Of a stretch of DNA of 44,558 bases, positions 1-6,763 are shown in pieces. Numbering within the stretch: position 1 is the stretch's first letter; each line of letters begins with the position of its first letter. The DNA comes from Phycisphaerales bacterium (GTDB lineage Bacteria > Planctomycetota > Phycisphaerae > UBA1845 > Fen-1342): positions 1 through 44,558 of the forward strand of contig JALHJL010000032.1 of the NCBI GenBank assembly GCA_022839625.1. Direction: 5' to 3'. Made by a program: the position numbers and the translations under genes. The notes under the pieces are model-generated. The model ran no database searches. It was not told the DNA's origin and saw nothing but the letters and a program-made list of their open reading frames with translations.

Positions 1-24
1 TGCTACGCTCTCGTTCATTCCCAT
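1..24 (-). CDS. 5' end of an unidentified CDS running off the window
   Basis: An ATG reading leftwards from position 24 opens eight codons (M-G-M-N-E-S-V-A) before the window ends. A good Shine-Dalgarno sequence (AGGAG on the minus strand, about 31-35) lies six bases upstream of the ATG. Too little is visible to suggest a product. The divergent gene begins at 262, so the 237-bp gap would hold both promoters. Confidence 0.4.
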
Positions 25-138
25 AGCTGTCTCCTGTTTCGAAATTCCACACCGGGCAGCATAACCGCCCGGCAGGGGACAGCCTTTCATGGGATTACAT
101 TCTTGCGGCGGACTGTCACCCCGGGTGTCGCTGCCGAA

Positions 139-167
139 TTGCGGCTCGGACGGGCGGGCGATAATCT
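139..167 (+). promoter_or_regulatory. Weak candidate promoter for the PepSY-like gene
   Basis: TTGCGG at 139-144 is followed after 17 bases by TAATCT at 162-167, with GATAAT overlapping at 160-165. The match to sigma70 consensus is partial. Its support is mainly position, about 95 bases upstream of the start codon at 262 in an otherwise very GC-rich gap. A small stem (52-57 pairing with 67-72) lies nearer the divergent partial gene. Confidence 0.25.
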
Positions 168-261
168 ATAGGTCGCGCGTTGACCGCGTGCGTGCGCGGT
201 CGCCAGCGTTGTACGAGGCGACCGGCATGGCCACGGGTGACGCGCGACCGGAGAGAAAGCG

Positions 262-918
262 ATGAGACGGGCAGCAAACAGGGTGGTGGGCGGGGTAGTG
301 TCGCTGGCGATTGTGGGGCTGCTTCTCCTGCCGGCGCCGGCGCGCGCCGGAGACGATGACGTGGCCCTCAGACAAATGGAGGCCGCCAAGCGAACGCTCA
401 AGTCGGCGGTGGACGTGGCCGAGACGGCGAGCAAGGGCAAGGCGGTCGCCGCCTACCCGAAGCTGGAGGACGGCACGGCTGCGATCCTCGTGTTCTGCGA
501 GGTTCGCGGCAAGTGCGTGCAGGTTCCGGTGAACATCGAGACCGGTGAGGCCGGTGAGCAGACCCCGGTCTCGGACAGCGAGCGACGGGGCGATTACGTC
601 GCCAAGGCGAAGGAGATCACCAAGCAGCTTGGGGAGCATAAGCTCACGCTGAGTAAGCTGATTGAGACGGCCGAGACGCACAGCCGCGGCACCGCGGTAT
701 CCATCCGGCCGAAATCCACGGCCGGGCGGCTCGAGTTCACCCTGCGCGTGAAAGCCGGCGGCCGGTGGCAGTTCGTGGTCGTGGATGGCGAGACCGGCAA
801 GGTCAAGTCGGGCGACGACAAACCCAAGAGAAAGGTCGATCAGGCTCCCGCCGGAAAGAGCGGCAAGGGCGGGAAGGGCGGCTTGGGCGGGAAAGGCGGC
901 AAGGGCGGCGGCCGGTAA
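262..918 (+). CDS. Secreted protein with two PepSY-like repeats and a Gly/Lys-rich tail
   Basis: This is a 218-aa exported protein of unknown role. Residues 1-29 form a Sec signal peptide ending in ARA-G. Two similar segments follow (about 34-105 and 112-190). Each has a helix with a K-x-x-x-x-A-E-x-x-S-x-G-x-A pattern, then beta strands, and closes with V-x-x-E-T-G or V-D-G-E-T-G. That is the signature of PepSY-type domains, which in other proteins inhibit or accompany extracellular peptidases. The last 30 residues are a K-G-G low-complexity tail, possibly a cell-surface or nucleic-acid contact. The ATG at 262 has GGAGAG six bases upstream. No operon partner is visible. The PepSY assignment rests on pattern only. 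Confidence 0.75.
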   Translation: MRRAANRVVGGVVSLAIVGLLLLPAPARAGDDDVALRQMEAAKRTLKSAVDVAETASKGKAVAAYPKLEDGTAAILVFCEVRGKCVQVPVNIETGEAGEQTPVSDSERRGDYVAKAKEITKQLGEHKLTLSKLIETAETHSRGTAVSIRPKSTAGRLEFTLRVKAGGRWQFVVVDGETGKVKSGDDKPKRKVDQAPAGKSGKGGKGGLGGKGGKGGGR

Positions 919-953
919 GCCGCCGCAGGCGCTCTGTAAGACAAGGTCGATCC

Positions 954-981
954 CCGACCGTGCTCGGCCCGCGGCGGTCGG
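954..981 (+). terminator. Possible stem-loop after the PepSY-like gene
   Basis: A seven-base stem (CCGACCG at 954-960, CGGTCGG at 975-981) encloses a 14-base loop about 35 bases after the stop codon. There is no T-run, so this is only a candidate. Confidence 0.25.
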
Positions 982-1183
982 ACGCCGGGGCGGCCGGGCG
1001 GATGTCATCGGCGGGGTCGCTGCGGATATCGGGCGCGCCCGCTGGTCGTGGGCATGACCGGCGGCGGATTTCATCGAGCCTACACTTTACATAGTCACCG
1101 TGTGATACGGATGATGATCCGGCGCGGTGTCGCTGCAACCCCGGAGATGCGGTGTGTCGAAGCCGGACGGCTGGAAACAAAGT

Positions 1184-2281
1184 ATGCCTGTAGCTCACCT
1201 TTCACGTTATCCCCTCTGGGGGCGGCTGTTGTCACTGGTGCTGTTCGTCGGCACGGCGGGTTGTCAGGCGGTGCCTTACGTGCTCCACCTGGCCGAAGGA
1301 CAGCTTCGGATTCAGGGCCGCGCGGAGCCGATTGACGACGTGCTGGCTTCGGGGCGGCTGTCCGAGCAGGATGCCACGAAGCTGCGTTACCTCGTCAGGG
1401 TCCGGGACTACGCGGCGGAGGCCATGGGCCTGAATGTGGGCCGTTCCTACACCACGTATTACGATTCGTCGGGCGACCCGCTGGCGTGGAACCTGTCCGC
1501 CGCCCGGAAGGACGCGCTCGTACCCAAGACCTGGACCTTCGTCGGCGTCGGCGAAGTGCCGTACTTGTCTTTCTTCAACGAAGACTATCTGCGCCGGGTC
1601 CAACAGCAGCTCATCGATGAGGGATACGACACCCTGACCTACGAGCTTGACGCGTACAGCACGCTCGGCATATTTGACGATCCGGTGCGCTCCGCGATGC
1701 TCCAGCGGGACGTGCTGTCGTTGACCGAGACGGTCATTCATGAGCTGCTGCACAACACCATCTGGCGCCCGAGCCACACGACGTTCAACGAGTCGCTCGC
1801 CACGTTCGTGGGCCGGCAGGGGGCCGTGGAGTTCTTGCAGGCCAACTCCGGTAACGGGTCTAACGCGGTCGCGATCGCGACTGCGTTCTACGCCGACCAG
1901 GACGCCGTGAATGCGTTTCTGCTGGGGCTCTACGCGGACCTGGAGAACTACTACGCGCAGCCGGCGAGCATGGAAGACAAGATCGCCGGCCGCGAGGCGG
2001 TCTTTCAGGCCGCTCGTGATCGATTCCGCGCCGAAGTGCAGGGGACGCTCAACTACCCGGACGGGTTTGCCGGCTACGGAAGCCTGCCGACCAACAACGC
2101 GTGGGTGCTCGCGAACTACCGCTACAACCTCGACCTGGACGTGTTCGCCGACGTGTACGCCGCGACCGGACGGAACTGGCCGGCGGCGCTGGACGTGTTT
2201 CGGTCGGCGGCGGCGGCCGGCGAGGACCCGTTCGAGCACCTGCGCGGCTGGCTGGCACAGCAGGGGACGAATCCGCCGTAG
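1184..2281 (+). CDS. Lipoprotein zinc aminopeptidase-like protein (HELLH motif)
   Basis: The product is a 365-aa membrane-anchored putative metallopeptidase. From the ATG at 1184 it opens with a short basic stretch, a hydrophobic core and a lipobox (G-T-A-G-C, Cys27), so it should be a lipoprotein. An upstream in-frame GTG at 1127 would add 19 residues that spoil the signal peptide, so I prefer 1184. H-E-L-L-H at about 186-190, then F-N-E-S-L-A about 11 residues later (Glu about 203), gives the two His and one Glu of a gluzincin-type zinc site. The arrangement resembles the putative aminopeptidase family once called DUF2265. It likely trims peptides at the periplasmic face. rmuC follows 64 bases downstream on the same strand but is functionally unrelated. 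Confidence 0.78.
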   Translation: MPVAHLSRYPLWGRLLSLVLFVGTAGCQAVPYVLHLAEGQLRIQGRAEPIDDVLASGRLSEQDATKLRYLVRVRDYAAEAMGLNVGRSYTTYYDSSGDPLAWNLSAARKDALVPKTWTFVGVGEVPYLSFFNEDYLRRVQQQLIDEGYDTLTYELDAYSTLGIFDDPVRSAMLQRDVLSLTETVIHELLHNTIWRPSHTTFNESLATFVGRQGAVEFLQANSGNGSNAVAIATAFYADQDAVNAFLLGLYADLENYYAQPASMEDKIAGREAVFQAARDRFRAEVQGTLNYPDGFAGYGSLPTNNAWVLANYRYNLDLDVFADVYAATGRNWPAALDVFRSAAAAGEDPFEHLRGWLAQQGTNPP

Positions 2282-2345
2282 CGGTCCGCGCACCGGTCCA
2301 TCGCGCGTGTTACACTCCCCGGGGCAAAGCGCGAGGGTACGCATC

Positions 2346-3752
2346 ATGGACTGGGTGATGTTGCTCGTGGCGGGGATCGGTGGACTCGCGGTTGGCGCAG
2401 TCCTGGTCTGGCTCTTCCTGCGGCCGGCCGCGCAGCGGGCGTACGAGCGCGGCCAGGGCGCGGCGGCAGCGGAGATCGCCCAACTGCGTGAGCGCATCGG
2501 GGGGCGGGAGGCCCAGCTTCAGGAAGCACGCCAGAGCGCGGAGCGCGCCGCTGAGCAGCTCGCGCAGGCCCAGGCGGAGATCTCGGCCTTGAAGGCGCAG
2601 CGGGCGGAGCTTGAGACGCGGCTTGGAGAGGAACGCAGGGCGGCCGAGGAGAAGCTGGCATTGCTGGAGGAGGCGCGGCAGAAGCTGTCGGATGCCTTCA
2701 AGGCCCTGTCAGCCGACGCGCTGCGCAGCAACAACCAGTCTTTCCTCGAGCTCGCCAAGGCGACGCTGGAGAAGTTCCAGGAAGGTGCGAAGGGCGACCT
2801 GGAGGGCCGGCAGAAGGCGATCGGCGAACTGGTCAAGCCGTTGAAGGAGTCGCTCGAAAAGGTCGACGCAAAGGTCGCCGAGCTGGAGAAGGCCCGTGCG
2901 GGGGCGTACGGGAAGATCGAGACGCTCATTCAGTCGATGTCCACCGACCAGCAGGACCTCCGCGTGCAGACCGCCAACCTGGTCAAGGCCCTGCGCAGCT
3001 CGGAGGTTCGCGGACGCTGGGGCGAGATGCAGCTAAAGAACGCCGTCCAGATGGCCGGCATGGTCGAGTACTGCGACTTCGCGGCGCAACAGTCGGCGGA
3101 CACGGAGGCCGGGCGACTGCGGCCGGACATGGTCATCCGCCTGCCCAACGAGCGGCAGGTCGTGGTCGACGCGAAGACGCCGTTGCTGGCCTACCTGGAG
3201 GCCGTTCAGCTTGCCGACGAGACGCAGAAGGTCGCGAAGCTGCGGGAGCACGCGGCCCAGGTCCGGCGGCAGGTGACGCAGCTTGGCGCGAAGGCGTACT
3301 GGAGCCAGTGGCAGCCGGCGCCGGAGTTTGTCGTCCTGTTCCTGCCGGGCGAGGCCATCTACCGGGCGGCCCTGGAGTATGACCCGAGCCTGATTGAGGT
3401 CGGGGCGCAGGCGCGGGTCCTCATTGCCTCGCCGACGATTCTGATCGCACTGCTCTGGACGGTGGCCCACGTATGGCGCGAAGAGCGGATGGCCCGCAAT
3501 GCGCAGGAGATCAGCGACCTGGGCAAGCAGCTTCATGACCGGCTGCGGACGTTCACCGAGCATCTGGCGGGCGTGGGGCGGGGTCTGGGGCAGGCGGTGG
3601 GGGCCTACAACGACGCCGTCGGGTCGTTCGAGGTTCGCGTTCTGGTCGGGGCGCGGAAGTTCAAGGAGTTGGGCGCGGCCGCCGGCGACGACATTAACGA
3701 GTTGCCGGAGGTCGACAAGTCGCCGCGGCAGCTTCATCTCCCGGAGACGTAG
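2346..3752 (+). CDS. rmuC: DNA recombination protein RmuC homologue
   Basis: This 468-aa protein has the standard RmuC layout. A membrane segment at about residues 4-24 is followed by a long charged coiled coil (about 30-190) and then the conserved catalytic-looking domain (about 215-440). Visible landmarks are R-S-S-E-V-R-G-R-W-G-E, then L-R-P-D-M-V-I-R-L and V-V-D-A-K, a PD-(D/E)xK-like core. In the family, RmuC limits inversions and rearrangements at inverted repeats. That is notable in a window full of small repeats, though any link is speculation. The ATG at 2346 is preceded by GAGGG eight bases upstream. The frame is open further upstream, but there it overlaps the preceding gene, so the membrane-segment start is preferred. 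Confidence 0.92.
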   Translation: MDWVMLLVAGIGGLAVGAVLVWLFLRPAAQRAYERGQGAAAAEIAQLRERIGGREAQLQEARQSAERAAEQLAQAQAEISALKAQRAELETRLGEERRAAEEKLALLEEARQKLSDAFKALSADALRSNNQSFLELAKATLEKFQEGAKGDLEGRQKAIGELVKPLKESLEKVDAKVAELEKARAGAYGKIETLIQSMSTDQQDLRVQTANLVKALRSSEVRGRWGEMQLKNAVQMAGMVEYCDFAAQQSADTEAGRLRPDMVIRLPNERQVVVDAKTPLLAYLEAVQLADETQKVAKLREHAAQVRRQVTQLGAKAYWSQWQPAPEFVVLFLPGEAIYRAALEYDPSLIEVGAQARVLIASPTILIALLWTVAHVWREERMARNAQEISDLGKQLHDRLRTFTEHLAGVGRGLGQAVGAYNDAVGSFEVRVLVGARKFKELGAAAGDDINELPEVDKSPRQLHLPET

Positions 3753-3774
3753 CCTCGGCGCCGAGCCGCCGAGG
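3753..3774. terminator. Stem-loop directly after rmuC
   Basis: A perfect eight-base stem (CCTCGGCG at 3753-3760, CGCCGAGG at 3767-3774) with a six-base loop starts at the first base after the rmuC stop codon. It sits between convergent genes, so it could end transcription from either side. The right arm merges into dispersed repeat DNA. Confidence 0.45.
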
Positions 3775-3820
3775 CGCCGGCCGCTACGCGCCGGACACCC
3801 GCCACGGCGGGCGAGCTTGG
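3767..3820. repeat. Composite of two dispersed hairpin repeats
   Basis: Read on the minus strand, 3767-3788 (GTAGCGGCCGGCGCCTCG...) matches the repeat at 24388 onwards. The next part, 3792-3820 (CGGACACCCGCC-A-CGGCGGGC), matches the reverse complement of 10178-10206 with only a few differences. The second unit contains its own short inverted repeat. The whole composite fills the gap between the convergent rmuC and last amidohydrolase genes. Confidence 0.6.
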
Positions 3821-3828
3821 GGCCGGCG

Positions 3829-5349
3829 CTACTTGGCGGGCCACTCCAGCCGGCGGGGCCACTGGTCGTCGAAGTCGGGCACCTCGCGCTCGCCGGCCGG
3901 GCGGATGTGGGCGTAGAGCGATTCCTTGGACTTGTCGTACACGACGCGGCCATTGACGATCGTGTAGCGCACGAGCGTCATGTAGTGCAGGAGGTCGCCG
4001 TCGCAGACGACGAGGTCGGCGTCCTTGCCGACTTCCAGCGAGCCGACGCGGCTGTCCACGCCGAGCACGCGGGCGGCATCGATCGTGATCGTGCGCAGCG
4101 CGTCCTCGTTGCTCAGGCCGCCACGGACGGAAAACGCCGCCTCCAGGTTCAGTTGCAGCAGGTCGCGGCCGGCGAGGCCCCACAGCGTGACCGAGGGCGT
4201 CTCGGGCACGACGGCCAGCGTGACGCCGGCGTCCCGCAGGATGCGGGCGTTCTCGATGGATGAGCCGGTGGGCCGGTTGAAACGCTCGTCGGGGTAGCGG
4301 GTCTCGCGGGGCGTGATGACGGCGCGGACGCCGGTGCGGCCGAGTAGCGGAGCAACGGTCCAGCCTTCGTAGGCACTGCGCACCACCACGTCGAAGCCGA
4401 AGGTGCCGGCCAGTTCGGCGACGTCGCGCAGCTCCTGGGTCCGGTGCGCACCGATCAGGGCCACCGCCTCGCGCTGGAGCAGCTTGCGGTAGTTCTCGTA
4501 CTTGTCCTTCAGCCACTCCTTGTCCGGGGGCTTGGCGTCCTTGTTGGCGTCCTTCTCGCGCTCGTGCTTCTGGAGGTCGCGCAGGTAATTCCGCACGCGC
4601 TCGAGATCGGCCCGCAACTGGGCGCGCTCGAGCGGGTTGCGGGTGGTGTAGTTCAGGCTGACGAACGCGTTGGGCTTGAGCAGCATCTCCTGGGTCGTAC
4701 CGAAGGTCAGCTTGGCCACGTCGTTCCCGCTCAGCGCGGTTGTGATCCCGCCGGCCAGGGCGATCAGCATGTCCAACGAGTACACGTCGGTCGTGTCCTG
4801 CGGCGGGCTGCCGCCGTGGAGGCCGGAGGCGACGGCCGCAATCAGCCCGGGGTAGACTTGCAGCCCGGCGGCGTCGACGACCTCGCAGTCGGGCGGCAGC
4901 GGGATACCCGGGCCGATCGCCGTGATGACGCCGTTGCGGGACAGGACCGTCGCACGCTCCAACGTGGGGCCGGTGAGCGTATGGACGCGGCCGTTCACGA
5001 CGGCCAGGAAGCGGTCCTTCTCCTTGGCGGGCTGGGTCGCGGTTGTGGTAGCCGCGGTCGTGGCAGCCGTCGCGGTGGCGGGGCCGCTGGCGGCCCGCGT
5101 CGTGGTCGGGGCGGTCGCAGGCTGAGACGCCGGCCGTGAGACAGGCTGGCTCTCGGGCTGTGTGGCGAGCTGAGCCAGCGCGGCCCCATTGGCGAGCGCG
5201 AGGGCGCACAACACGCGGAGGCACACGCCGAGCGCCGGCAGCCACCCATTTTGGATTTTGGATTTTGGATTTTGGATCAGCCCCGAGTGTAATCCGGTCG
5301 GATTCCTTCGGGGCAGCAAACGTACGAAAGTGCGAAGTGGATGGCTCAT
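3829..5349 (-). CDS. Secreted amidohydrolase-like protein, metal site lost (operon gene 8)
   Basis: This 506-aa protein is the last gene of the amidohydrolase operon. Its ATG overlaps the previous stop codon as ATGA, which fixes the start and suggests translational coupling. A signal-like hydrophobic stretch (about 38-60) follows an N-terminal segment encoded by four ATTTTGG heptamers. A Gln/Pro/Ala/Thr-rich linker then runs over 62-108. The amidohydrolase fold starts near 114 (V-V-N-G-R-V-H-T-L-T) and ends with the family's closing block (V-G-S-L-E-V-G-K-D-A-D-L-V-V). Where an active enzyme has P-G-L-I-D-x-H-x-H this one reads P-G-L-I-A-A-V-A-S, and the late F-G-T-D Asp is V-V-P-E. It is therefore predicted to be non-catalytic, perhaps a binding or partner subunit. 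Confidence 0.88.
   Translation of the reverse strand: MSHPLRTFVRLLPRRNPTGLHSGLIQNPKSKIQNGWLPALGVCLRVLCALALANGAALAQLATQPESQPVSRPASQPATAPTTTRAASGPATATAATTAATTTATQPAKEKDRFLAVVNGRVHTLTGPTLERATVLSRNGVITAIGPGIPLPPDCEVVDAAGLQVYPGLIAAVASGLHGGSPPQDTTDVYSLDMLIALAGGITTALSGNDVAKLTFGTTQEMLLKPNAFVSLNYTTRNPLERAQLRADLERVRNYLRDLQKHEREKDANKDAKPPDKEWLKDKYENYRKLLQREAVALIGAHRTQELRDVAELAGTFGFDVVVRSAYEGWTVAPLLGRTGVRAVITPRETRYPDERFNRPTGSSIENARILRDAGVTLAVVPETPSVTLWGLAGRDLLQLNLEAAFSVRGGLSNEDALRTITIDAARVLGVDSRVGSLEVGKDADLVVCDGDLLHYMTLVRYTIVNGRVVYDKSKESLYAHIRPAGEREVPDFDDQWPRRLEWPAK
5248..5275. repeat. Four tandem ATTTTGG heptamers inside the N-terminus of operon gene 8
   Basis: Four perfect copies of ATTTTGG run from 5248 to 5275. 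This is a very AT-rich island in a GC-rich operon. On the coding (minus) strand they are translated as part of L-I-Q-N-P-K-S-K-I-Q-N. Heptamer repeats of this composition are known as dispersed short tandem repeats in several bacterial groups, cyanobacteria for example. Confidence 0.9.
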
Positions 5350-6755
5350 TGCGGGACCTCCACGCGGTGGACGATCTCGCCGAGGATCATCACCTCGCGC
5401 ACGCGGGCGCGCGGATCGAGCGGGTCGGCGTCCAGGAAGATGAGGTCGGCCTCCTTGTCCCTCTCGATGCTGCCGAGCCGGGAGTCGAGGCCGAGCAGCC
5501 GCGCCGGGTGCAGCGTCACCGACTTGAGCGCTTCTTCGCGCGGCCAGCCCTCGCGGACCAGCGCGGCGATCCGTCCCAGGATTCGCCGGTGCTCGGAGGC
5601 CGAGTCGTCCACCGGCATCAACGACACTTCGCAGCCGGCGCGGGTGAACGTGCGGACCAGATGAATGCGCTCGACCGACGCGGGCACGTAGCTGATCGTC
5701 GGCGTCAGGATGATCCTGGCCTTCTGCTCCCCGAGCTTGGCGGCCACGTACTCCAGGTCCGACTGGCGGCCGATGCGGGCGAGGAAGCGATGGGCGAGGT
5801 CGAACTTCTTGAGTACCTCGCTCATGTGGATGTAGTCAGAGGCCCTGTGGAGCTCGATGAGAGCGAAGAGGTCGGGCTTCTTCTGGATCAAGTCGACGAG
5901 CACCTGGTGAGCGGGATCGATCGGCGGGGGCTGAAACGCGGGCTGCGTGGCCGGCTGTGCTACGGGTTGCGTGGCGGGCTGCGTGCCCGGCGGCGGCGCG
6001 GGCTTCTCCGCCTGGGCCTTCCTCTCCTGCTCCTGTTTCTTCTCGAACTCCTGCCGGGCTTTTTCGACCTTCTCGATCTCCTGCTGGGCACGCTCGAGGG
6101 CCCCGCGAAAGACGCGCTTGTCGGGCGTCACACGGAGATACGCGGGCGACAGGAGCACCCGCCGGTCGTCCGGCCCGGCCGTGCGGACGACCATCGCCCG
6201 GCCGGGAATCCCGGAGCCCGCGGGCACCAGCCCCAGCACGGTGTAGCCGGCCTCCAGAACGTCGTCGTACTGACCGGGCGAGGGGAAGTACTCATCGGCG
6301 ACGCTCCAGTTGCCGTGGACCTCGCCGCGCTGATACTCGGGCAGGCCGAAGCGCGTGCTCGGATTGATCAGACCCGGCATCACCACGCGGTCGCGGGCGT
6401 CGATCACCTGCGCGTTGACGGGGTACTCGATGCCGGTCCCCACGTTGCGGATCTTGCCGCCCGACAGCACGATCACGCCGTCGCGAATCTCCTTGCCGGC
6501 GTTCGTGATGATCCGGCCCGCCTTGATGACGACAAACCGTTCGTCGGGCTGCGGCGGCTCGGCGGCAAGACAGGCGGAGGAAGGAGAGCTACGGAGCCAC
6601 GAAGCCACAAAGCCACGGGGGGGAGGGGGCACCGCGGCGCCACTTGCCAAGCCCAGCGCAAGGAGGATCGCGACGCGCCGCGCGGTACGCGCGGACGATG
6701 GTTCGCCTGCTCCCTTCGTGGCTTCGTGGCTCCGTGGCTTCGTGCCTTTCCTCAT
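5346..6755 (-). CDS. Secreted amidohydrolase-like protein, metal site lost (operon gene 7)
   Basis: This is a 469-aa paralogue. The N-terminus has three parts: a hydrophilic stretch encoded by octamer repeats (about 1-15), a hydrophobic signal core (R-R-V-A-I-L-L-A-L-G-L-A, about 26-41), and a second repeat-encoded stretch in the opposite DNA orientation (P-R-G-F-V-A-S-W-L-R, about 46-55). The amidohydrolase fold starts near 74. The metal motif reads P-G-L-I-N-P-S-T-R instead of D-x-H-x-H, and the late Asp block reads S-L-M-P-V-D-D. A charged coiled coil and an A-T-Q-P-rich linker are inserted in the middle (about 210-275). The closing block L-G-S-I-E-R-D-K-E-A-D-L is intact. It is probably not catalytic. 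It starts eight bases after the preceding gene and overlaps the next one by four. Confidence 0.87.
   Translation of the reverse strand: MRKGTKPRSHEATKGAGEPSSARTARRVAILLALGLASGAAVPPPPRGFVASWLRSSPSSACLAAEPPQPDERFVVIKAGRIITNAGKEIRDGVIVLSGGKIRNVGTGIEYPVNAQVIDARDRVVMPGLINPSTRFGLPEYQRGEVHGNWSVADEYFPSPGQYDDVLEAGYTVLGLVPAGSGIPGRAMVVRTAGPDDRRVLLSPAYLRVTPDKRVFRGALERAQQEIEKVEKARQEFEKKQEQERKAQAEKPAPPPGTQPATQPVAQPATQPAFQPPPIDPAHQVLVDLIQKKPDLFALIELHRASDYIHMSEVLKKFDLAHRFLARIGRQSDLEYVAAKLGEQKARIILTPTISYVPASVERIHLVRTFTRAGCEVSLMPVDDSASEHRRILGRIAALVREGWPREEALKSVTLHPARLLGLDSRLGSIERDKEADLIFLDADPLDPRARVREVMILGEIVHRVEVPQ
6589..6620. repeat. Octamer repeat (CCACGAAG type) inside operon gene 7
   Basis: Four octamers related to CCACGAAG (CTACGGAG, CCACGAAG, CCACAAAG, CCACGGGG) lie in tandem. 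They are inverted relative to the array at 6714-6745. The two arrays bracket the DNA that encodes the signal-peptide core of this gene and could pair as a long stem. Confidence 0.85.
6714..6745. repeat. Octamer repeat (CTTCGTGG type) at the gene 6/gene 7 junction
   Basis: Four tandem octamers (CTTCGTGG twice, CTCCGTGG, CTTCGTGC) end ten bases before the start codon of operon gene 7. Read from the coding strand they give the hydrophilic peptide K-P-R-S-H-E-A-T-K. Confidence 0.88.
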
Positions 6756-6763
6756 GGTCTTCC

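Noticed and set aside
166..1074. Minus-strand open frame opposite the PepSY-like gene
   Set aside because: No signal peptide or domain, and it is incompatible with the well-supported plus-strand gene with a Shine-Dalgarno and signal peptide.
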